This document shows positions 1-4,929 of a stretch of DNA of 18,036 bases, piece after piece; position 1 is the stretch's first letter; each line of letters opens with the position of its first letter. The position numbers and the translations under genes are program-made. The DNA lies in the NCBI GenBank assembly GCA_910584905.1, contig CAJUCQ010000060.1:1-18036 (forward strand), written 5' to 3'. The notes beneath the pieces were generated by a model, which saw only the letters and a program-made list of their open reading frames with translations, searched no databases and was not told the origin of the DNA. The stretch comes from an uncultured Muribaculaceae bacterium (lineage in GTDB: Bacteria; Bacteroidota; Bacteroidia; Bacteroidales; Muribaculaceae).

Positions 1-113
1 CTTTGAGTGCTATCGCTGCTTACTGCTTTTTCCCAAAGAAACCGTCGATCTCTTTGGAGTTTGTGACAGATAACCAGCTAACTTTGTTCTGATTGCTTAT
101 ATCGAACTCACGT
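1..113. other. Non-coding left edge, no gene seen
   Basis: No open reading frame with a recognisable product is seen here. On the plus strand a TAACTTTG at 79-86 matches the Bacteroidetes -7 element, with a TTTG at 53-56 about 22 nt upstream, but no plus-strand gene follows before the palindromic repeats begin, so this is at best an orphan promoter or part of a gene whose remainder lies outside the window. Confidence 0.4.
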
Positions 114-137
114 TAAATAATTGACTACAAATGGAAT

Positions 138-246
138 GTACGGACGTGATTAATCACGTCCGCGCCGCAAAATGCTAACTTCCGCGGGGTGTAATGTGTT
201 GAAAGTTAGTGCTGTTCGCGGCGGACGTGATTAATCACGTCCGTAC
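138..246. repeat. Inverted-repeat module 1
   Basis: The two 22-bp palindromes at 141-162 and 222-243 face each other as arms of a larger imperfect inverted repeat: GTAC at the outer ends, GCGCCGC and GCGGCG just inside, then GCTAACTT answered by AAGTTAG. The whole 109-bp module could fold either as one long hairpin or as two short cruciforms, since each arm is itself self-complementary. Confidence 0.8.
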
Positions 247-312
247 TGCGTTGGCACGTTGGTGTTTGTGAGGGGGTGGCGTCGTGCATAAATAATTGGC
301 TACAAACGAAAT

Positions 313-420
313 GTACGGACGTGATTAATCACGTCCGCGCCGCAAATTGCTAACTTTTCGGGGTGTAATGCGCTGAAGGTTAGTGCTGTTCGCGGCGGAC
401 GTGATTAATCACGTCCGTAC
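313..420. repeat. Inverted-repeat module 2
   Basis: This is a second copy of the module at 138-246, with the palindromes at 316-337 and 396-417 perfectly conserved. The spacer carries scattered substitutions and is one base shorter (for example GCTAACTT paired with AGGTTAG), so base identity is higher in the palindromes than in the loop. That pattern fits conservation of the palindrome itself, though recent duplication with chance loop changes is also possible. Confidence 0.8.
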
Positions 421-468
421 TTTTCGCCGGTATTTAGAGCATTAATATGGCGTGGGCAGCGTCAATGT
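421..468. repeat. 48-bp direct repeat, copy 1
   Basis: This stretch starts right after the fourth palindrome and its trailing TAC. It matches 626-673, which follows the fifth palindrome, at 41 of 48 positions by eye. It marks the downstream flank of the repeat unit. Confidence 0.75.
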
Positions 469-497
469 CAGCTTTTGCGCGGCGGACGTGATTAATC

Positions 498-607
498 GAA
501 GCCACTGACCACCCTCCTTTTTTGCATTATTCCCTAGAAAATAGTAGTTGGTAATCATTGTATTTCAAAATCAAGTTTCTCTATTTTCCGACTTTTTCAG
601 TGGCCTC
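498..607. mobile_element. 110-bp MITE-like insertion in a palindrome
   Basis: The insertion splits the fifth palindrome of the array. Its ends are inverted repeats GAAGCCACTGA (498-508) and TCAGTGGCCTC (597-607), matching at 10 of 11 positions. It is flanked by an exact 8-bp direct repeat GATTAATC at 490-497 and 608-615; removing the insert and one copy restores the intact 22-bp palindrome seen four times nearby. The interior is AT-rich with no coding capacity, so it must have been moved by a transposase supplied elsewhere. The ends may derive from an IS family present in the same genome; I cannot assign the family from this sequence. Confidence 0.85.
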
Positions 608-625
608 GATTAATCACGTCCGTAC

Positions 626-673
626 TTTTCACCGGTTTTTAGAGCATTAACATAGCGCGGCCGGCGTCAATGT
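626..673. repeat. 48-bp direct repeat, copy 2
   Basis: This is the copy of 421-468 that follows the interrupted fifth palindrome. It shows that the third repeat unit was once like the second before the insertion, and it runs to within about 25 bp of the stop codon of the minus-strand gene at 697. Confidence 0.75.
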
Positions 674-696
674 TGGTGTTTGTGGGAGTGCGCTTG

Positions 697-1119
697 TCAA
701 TACAGGTCGTCGTGGTCGTCGAAATCGTCGTAGAGGCAGGCGTCATAATCGTCGTGGTCTTCATAGTCGTAGAGGTCAAGGTCGTCGGAAAGGAGATCGT
801 CGTCGTAGAGGTCGCTCAGCTCAGCGTCGTCAACCCGGTCCTGCAGACGGTCGATTTCGTCTTGTATCAGGTCGTAGCGGTCGGATGCGGGGTCGCAAGT
901 GTCGAGCATGCCTTCAAGCTCGTCGATGCGGTCCTGAATGGAGTCGATGTCGGCACAGGTGCAGTCGGTGTGGTCGTAGTCGCAGGAGTCGCAGGTGTCA
1001 TAGTCCGGGACGGCGGGGACCGGGGCCCGGTGCGTCGCTTGGCGTCCACGCGATGATTTCAAGAGATTGCGAGCCATTCCTAAGAAGAGCAGGTCTTTGA
1101 CAAAACTGAGTATCGACAT
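697..1119 (-). CDS. Small acidic Cys-containing coiled-coil protein
   Basis: This 140-aa protein is not assigned to a family I can name. Residues 1-21 form an amphipathic or hydrophobic stretch (SFVKDLLFLGMARNLL) that could contact a membrane, without a clear signal cleavage site. A Cys cluster follows: C43, C46, C53 and C55 in CxxC-x6-CxC spacing. Residues about 58-100 are heptad-like (IQDRIDELEG, LIQDEIDRLQDRV) and predicted coiled coil. The last 40 residues are almost only Asp, Tyr, Leu and His, encoded by near-repetitive GTCGTAGAGGTC-type DNA. The Cys cluster could bind metal, and the acidic tail could bind cations or basic partners; both are inference. A TAACTTTG -7 box lies 32 nt upstream. 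The Val-rich opposite-strand frame is its shadow. A later start at Met15 is possible. Confidence 0.7.
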   Translation of the reverse strand: MSILSFVKDLLFLGMARNLLKSSRGRQATHRAPVPAVPDYDTCDSCDYDHTDCTCADIDSIQDRIDELEGMLDTCDPASDRYDLIQDEIDRLQDRVDDAELSDLYDDDLLSDDLDLYDYEDHDDYDACLYDDFDDHDDLY

Positions 1120-1150
1120 AGGAGGGAAGTATTAAAACGTGTTTGTATTG

Positions 1151-1158
1151 CAAAGTTA
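1151..1158 (-). promoter_or_regulatory. -7 box for the acidic-protein gene
   Basis: The minus strand reads TAACTTTG, an exact match to the Bacteroidetes TAnnTTTG element, ending 31 nt before the ATG at 1119. I see no good TTTG -33 element at the usual 19-21 nt distance, so this rests on the -7 match and its position. Confidence 0.5.
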
Positions 1159-1223
1159 GCTCCACGGCGGGCTGTATTGGCGCCCACCAGTGTTAAAGGA
1201 TGTTATTTAGCCTTCTCGGGGGT

Positions 1224-1261
1224 AAAAAAAATCCGCGCCGCCTGATACAGACCGACGCGGA
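1224..1261 (-). terminator. Intrinsic terminator of the ndk/M23 unit
   Basis: On the minus strand, TCCGCGTCG pairs with CGGCGCGGA (nine pairs, one G-T wobble) around an 11-nt loop and is followed directly by eight T residues. It sits 22 bp after the stop codon of the M23 peptidase gene, as expected for a Rho-independent terminator. Confidence 0.9.
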
Positions 1262-1283
1262 GGTTTAGAAGCCGTATGCTTGT

Positions 1284-2276
1284 TCAGCGAAGTTTGATTT
1301 TTTGTCCGGGCTTAAGTTTCGAGCTTGTCGTAAGTCCGTTGAGGCGGCAAAGGCGCGCCACGGTTGTGCCGTTGCGGCTTGCGATTTTGCTCAGGGAGTC
1401 GCCTTTGCGCACGCTGTACACTGAAGCCGAAGCGGAAGCGCGGGATGACTTTCCGGTCGGTGTGACGTAAGGTTTTGCGGGGTTGTTCTTGCGGTATTCC
1501 TGCGCGTATCGGCTGTTAGCGTCGGGAGAGAAGTTGCGTGCGTTCTGATATGTGTCCTTGTCGAAGGTGTATGTGTCGGTGTGAGTGGTCTGATTTGCGA
1601 AGTCGAAGATAGCGCAAGGATTGATGGCATAGCCCATGTAACGGGTCTCGAAGTGGAGGTGAGGTCCGGTTGAGCGTCCGGTGTTGCCGCCGAGGGCGAT
1701 GGGGTCTCCGGCCTTCACGTATTGGTCGGGTTCGACGAGGAAGCCTGAGAGGTGTCCGTAGACGGTTTCAAGGTCGTTTGTGTGGCGGACAACGACGTAG
1801 TAGCCATAGCCGCGGCGCTCGAAGTTTGTGATTCGGACGCGTCCGTCGAATGCCGCCCGGATTGTGTCGCCGATATTTACTTTGAGGTCGACGCCTTTGT
1901 GCATGCGTCTGAAGCGTCGGCGGTAGCCGTAGGGGGATGTGATGTAGCCGGGGTGCGGCATCGAGAACTTGCTGACGTCGATTACCATGCGGTCGGGGAC
2001 GGTGAGATTTGCGTAGCAGTTAACGCGGCCTGATTCCCAGCCTTCGGTGTAGATGTCGTACTCGGGCTCTTCTTCTTCGTTGAAGAGGGATTCGAGATAC
2101 TTTGTAGTGTTGTCGACCTGAATGCCGGCGTTACCCTGACTTGCCAAGAGCTTGTCGTGCTGTGAGAGGTGCTGTCCGGGGAGACGGAAGTCCTGCGCGT
2201 GCAGGCTGAAGCAGCCTCCGATGATGATGGCAGCCGCCGAGGTCAGTGTGTGTTTCAGAAGTTTTTTAAAGAACAT
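1284..2276 (-). CDS. Secreted M23 endopeptidase with LysM domain
   Basis: This 330-aa protein is a predicted peptidoglycan endopeptidase. Residues 1-28 are an export signal ending in LHAQ; a Cys at 22 in IIGGC could be read as a weak lipobox, so a lipoprotein is not excluded. The M23 (LytM-type) domain spans about 107-225 with the zinc and catalytic pattern H126-x3-D130 (HKGVD), H175 (VYGHLS) and H206-L-H208 (GPHLHFE). The set is complete, which suggests an active enzyme rather than a degenerate activator. A single LysM domain at about 286-329 (VYSVRKGDSLSKIA to LKPGQKIKL) should bind glycan strands. The ATG begins at the base right after the ndk stop (TAAATG), so the two are probably co-transcribed and translationally coupled. 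A strong terminator follows. Confidence 0.92.
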   Translation of the reverse strand: MFFKKLLKHTLTSAAAIIIGGCFSLHAQDFRLPGQHLSQHDKLLASQGNAGIQVDNTTKYLESLFNEEEEPEYDIYTEGWESGRVNCYANLTVPDRMVIDVSKFSMPHPGYITSPYGYRRRFRRMHKGVDLKVNIGDTIRAAFDGRVRITNFERRGYGYYVVVRHTNDLETVYGHLSGFLVEPDQYVKAGDPIALGGNTGRSTGPHLHFETRYMGYAINPCAIFDFANQTTHTDTYTFDKDTYQNARNFSPDANSRYAQEYRKNNPAKPYVTPTGKSSRASASASVYSVRKGDSLSKIASRNGTTVARLCRLNGLTTSSKLKPGQKIKLR

Positions 2277-2822
2277 TTACGGTCTGGAATGGAGAGTAGG
2301 AGAATGTAGATTTTCTTGTTGATTACTTCGATGTGTGCGGGCGAAGCCGCGTGGGGGGGGGCAGAGCTCGTCGGGGGCGTAGAGGGCGCTTTGAGTGACG
2401 AGGGAGTAGCTGAAAATTTCTTCAGGGCGGAAGAAGCGTTCGATTTCGATACGAGCGTTTCCGACGGAGTCGGATGCATGGACTATGTTTTCCTGTCCGC
2501 TCATGCTGAAATCGCCTCTAATAGTTCCGGGTGCGGCTTTGCGCCCGTTGGTGGCGCCGGTCATGGTGCGCACTACTTCTACGGCGTCGTTTCCTTCAAG
2601 AACCATGACGATGACCGGTGTGGCCATCATGGAGTCAAGGATAAGCGGGAAGAAGGGACGGTCGACGAGATGTGCGTAATGAACACGAAGAATTTCTTCG
2701 TCGAGGCGCATCATCTTTATGCCCGCGATGAGGAGACCTTTCCGCTGGTAGCGCTCTATAATATCGCCGACGAGGCTGCGCGAAATCGTCGAGGGCTTCA
2801 GAATAACAAAGGTCTGTTCCAT
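2277..2822 (-). CDS. ndk: Nucleoside diphosphate kinase
   Basis: This enzyme transfers the gamma phosphate of ATP to other NDPs through a phosphohistidine. The family signature NIVHASDSVGNARIEIERFF is intact, with the catalytic His at 115; the N-terminal TFVILKP carries Lys9, and NGRKAAPGTIRGDF covers the nucleotide-site loop. The normal domain ends near ALYAPDEL at residue 153. Here the frame continues for 28 more residues rich in Pro, Arg, Ser and His, which are not typical of the family. The extension starts exactly at a run of nine C residues in the coding strand (plus-strand 2353-2361). It ends at a TAA abutting the ATG of the M23 gene. Either the extension is genuine and keeps the coupling, or the homopolymer length varies in vivo or was misread. 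The kinase core is unaffected either way. Confidence 0.95.
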   Translation of the reverse strand: MEQTFVILKPSTISRSLVGDIIERYQRKGLLIAGIKMMRLDEEILRVHYAHLVDRPFFPLILDSMMATPVIVMVLEGNDAVEVVRTMTGATNGRKAAPGTIRGDFSMSGQENIVHASDSVGNARIEIERFFRPEEIFSYSLVTQSALYAPDELCPPPRGFARTHRSNQQENLHSPTLHSRP

Positions 2823-2916
2823 AAGGCAATGCTTTCCGGGGTTACGCCCGTAAGAATGCGGGCTAAGATTAGAGTTGTTAATATCAAAGAACGGGGCTTT
2901 GGCCCGAACTCATTTT

Positions 2917-2924
2917 CAAAGTTA
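2917..2924 (-). promoter_or_regulatory. Possible -7 box for ndk
   Basis: The minus strand reads TAACTTTG here, matching TAnnTTTG, about 95 nt upstream of the ndk ATG. The -33 element is not convincing at the expected distance, and the implied 5' leader of roughly 90 nt is long but possible. Confidence 0.4.
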
Positions 2925-3073
2925 GTGATTTCGAGGCTTTTTTGAAAATTTTGCGGCCTTAAAAAAACTAAAACATTCTTCATCTTTATATATTCAAACA
3001 TATAATCAGCTATGAATAAAGGCATTGCATAAAATATGTTATACAACATATATTTAAACATAAACTTTTTTGC

Positions 3074-3104
3074 ATTGCACATTATTGATAAATGTGTATC
3101 TTTG
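3074..3104 (+). promoter_or_regulatory. Promoter of the acyl-CoA ligase gene
   Basis: ATTG at 3074-3077 is followed by a 19-nt spacer and TATCTTTG at 3097-3104, matching the Bacteroidetes -33/-7 arrangement. The GTG start lies 42 nt after the -7 box. Confidence 0.65.
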
Positions 3105-3146
3105 CAAATCACCTGTATAAATAAAACCTCTCTTTGACAACAGGCA

Positions 3147-4889
3147 GTGAACAGACAATATGAATTCGAGGGCGAATACGCCCGGTCGCCTTACGACGAC
3201 TTGCTCAAAATATACCGGCAAAGTTTTGCCGACAATTTCTCTCTTCCGGCGCTTACGGACTATTCGACGGGCAAGACTCTCAGCTACGGAGCCTTTGCGC
3301 AACGCATAGCCCGCCTGCACTTGTTTTTTGAAATCACGGGCGTGCGCCCCGGCGACAAGATAGCGTTGCTTGGAAAGAACAACCCGACGTGGGTTGTGAC
3401 GTTCATGGCGAGCATCACTTACGGGGCTGTGATAGTGCCTGTTCTCGCGGATTTCACACCTGCCGATGCGACGCATATCATCAACCACTCGGATGCGGTG
3501 ATGCTCTTTGTGAGCGATTCGTCGTGGCATGAGCTGAAGGCCGAGGACTTCCCCGAACTGCGGTGCGTGGTGTCGATAGACTCGCGCAAGGTAGTGTACG
3601 AACGCGCGGAGGCGTGTGAGCGTCTCGGGAAGGGGTTCAAGTCGTACGCGGCTGTTGTTCGCGGCCTCACGCGTCGTTTCAGGAAGCGCTATCCTGGCGG
3701 ATTCTCGGCCTCGGACATAAATTATCCTGACATCGACGGGTCTGAGACCGCCGTAATCAACTATACGTCGGGGACTACGGGCTTCTCCAAGGGAGTGATG
3801 CTGAGCCTCGACAATCTCCGGAGCAATGTGGTGTTCGGCATCCGCTCGCGCCTCCATTATCAGGGGTCGAGGGCACTTTCGTTTTTGCCTCTTGCCCACG
3901 CCTACGGATGCGCGTTCGATATGCTCGTGCCGCTCGCCACGGGCACTCACGTGACGCTATTCGGCAAGCTGCCCACTCCGGCTTTGCTTGTGAAGGCGAT
4001 GAATCAAGTGCGTCCGTCGCTGATAATCTGCGTTCCGCTCATCCTTGAGAAGATTTACCGCAAGATGATTGTTCCGATGATTTCCAAGCCGTCGCTGAGA
4101 TGGGTTCTTGCTGTTCCGGTTCTCGACAAGGCGGTCTATGCGATGATACGCTCGAAGCTTGTAGAGGCTTTCGGCGGAGCATTCGAAGAGGTGATTGTCG
4201 GCGGTGCGGCGCTGAACCCTGAGGTAGAGGATTTTCTCCACAAGATACATTTTCCGTTCACCGTCGGCTACGGCATGACCGAGTGCGGGCCTCTCATCAG
4301 CTATACGCCTTGGCGCCGCTTCGTGCCTTCGTCGGCGGGGCGCGTGCTCAGCAACATCATGGAGGCGAAGATACTCCGCGACGAAAGCCTCGGAGACGCC
4401 GAGGGGGCGCAGGCTCAGGGCGAGATAATGGTTCGCGGACTCAATGTGATGAAAGGCTACTACAAGAATCCCGAGGCGACGGAAGCGGTGCTTGAGGAGG
4501 ACGGGTGGCTCCACACGGGCGACATGGGGACAGTCGGCGACCCGCAGGGACGCACGGTCTATATCCGCGGACGCTATAAGACGATGATTCTCAGCGCCAA
4601 CGGGCAGAATATCTATCCTGAGGAAATCGAGGCCAAATTCAGCAATATGCCTTATGTCAACGAGTGTCTTGTTGTCGACAGAGACGGGCATCTGTTTATG
4701 CTCGTGTATCCTGACCCCGAGTCGACAGGCGACATGACGGCTGAAGAAATAGCGGAGGCTTTGGAGAAGAACCGCAAGGAGGTGAACACGATGCTTGCGC
4801 CGTATGAGCGCATCGAGGGGGTGGAAATCATGCCTTCGGAATTCGAAAAGACGCCCAAGCGGTCGATTCGTCGCTTCTTGTATAAGTAA
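3147..4889 (+). CDS. Long-chain acyl-CoA ligase, AMP-forming
   Basis: This 580-aa member of the ANL (adenylate-forming) superfamily is expected to activate a fatty acid with ATP to acyl-AMP and then to acyl-CoA. The phosphate loop YTSGTTGFSKG is at 206-216, the A5-type motif YGMTECGP at 375-382, the ribose-binding Asp in WLHTGD at 458, the hinge region near YIRGRYK 472-478, ANGQNIYPEEIE at 484-495, and a C-terminal Lys in TPKRSIRRF (K571) that fits the conserved catalytic Lys. It resembles the FadD/FAA group rather than acetyl-CoA synthetase. The GTG start at 3147 is chosen because an in-frame TGA lies at 3135-3137, no upstream ATG exists, and the first internal ATG would remove domain sequence. 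It is monocistronic, convergent with the receptor gene at 4930. Substrate chain length cannot be read from sequence; it could also be an acyl-ACP synthetase. Confidence 0.9.
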   Translation: MNRQYEFEGEYARSPYDDLLKIYRQSFADNFSLPALTDYSTGKTLSYGAFAQRIARLHLFFEITGVRPGDKIALLGKNNPTWVVTFMASITYGAVIVPVLADFTPADATHIINHSDAVMLFVSDSSWHELKAEDFPELRCVVSIDSRKVVYERAEACERLGKGFKSYAAVVRGLTRRFRKRYPGGFSASDINYPDIDGSETAVINYTSGTTGFSKGVMLSLDNLRSNVVFGIRSRLHYQGSRALSFLPLAHAYGCAFDMLVPLATGTHVTLFGKLPTPALLVKAMNQVRPSLIICVPLILEKIYRKMIVPMISKPSLRWVLAVPVLDKAVYAMIRSKLVEAFGGAFEEVIVGGAALNPEVEDFLHKIHFPFTVGYGMTECGPLISYTPWRRFVPSSAGRVLSNIMEAKILRDESLGDAEGAQAQGEIMVRGLNVMKGYYKNPEATEAVLEEDGWLHTGDMGTVGDPQGRTVYIRGRYKTMILSANGQNIYPEEIEAKFSNMPYVNECLVVDRDGHLFMLVYPDPESTGDMTAEEIAEALEKNRKEVNTMLAPYERIEGVEIMPSEFEKTPKRSIRRFLYK

Positions 4890-4929
4890 GGACCTCCGCC
4901 GGGGGAACGGCGACGAGGGAGGCGGCGGG

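Larger units (their letters stand above)
114..684. repeat. Mosaic palindromic repeat array
   Basis: The array is built from a perfect 22-bp palindrome, an 11-nt half CGGACGTGATT followed by its reverse complement. Intact copies lie at 141-162, 222-243, 316-337 and 396-417; a fifth is split by an insertion (483-497 plus 616-622). The region 114-246 repeats at 289-420 with a period of about 175 bp, including the lead-in TAAATAATTG(A/G)CTACAAA. A 13-nt tract GTTGGTGTTTGTG recurs at 258-270 and 672-684. It lies immediately 3' of the minus-strand gene ending at 697, so it may act in transcript 3'-end formation, or be a REP/BIME-like dispersed repeat. I see no CRISPR-like regular spacer pattern and no protein coding. 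Confidence 0.9.
2823..3146. other. Divergent promoter region, no gene
   Basis: These 324 bp separate ndk (leftward) from the acyl-CoA ligase (rightward). Besides the promoter elements listed separately, the AT-rich half holds a 15-bp direct repeat, ATATATT(C/T)AAACATA, at 2988-3002 and 3048-3062 (14 of 15 identical, starts exactly 60 bp apart), and an inverted repeat ATATGTT-ATAC-AACATAT at 3034-3051. These could be regulator sites. I see no small ORF worth calling. Confidence 0.6.

Noticed and set aside
141..417. CRISPR array or FNR/CRP-type operator from the repeated GTGATTAATCAC core
   Set aside because: Repeat spacing is 80 to 94 bp with related, not unique, spacers, so it is not CRISPR. 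The half-sites are 2 bp apart, not the 4 to 6 bp of FNR or CRP sites.
670..1056. 128-aa plus-strand frame rich in Val
   Set aside because: It is the antisense of the Asp-rich gene at 697-1119; the GTC/GTT-type codons give artificial Val runs. The minus frame has a plausible domain order.
3054..3950. 298-aa minus-strand frame antisense to the acyl-CoA ligase
   Set aside because: It is Arg/His/Glu-rich without domains, while the plus frame has all ANL motifs.
4890..4929. GC-rich hairpin between the convergent ligase and receptor genes as a bidirectional terminator
   Set aside because: Only a 5-bp stem (CGCCG/CGGCG) is clear, and no T tract follows on either strand.
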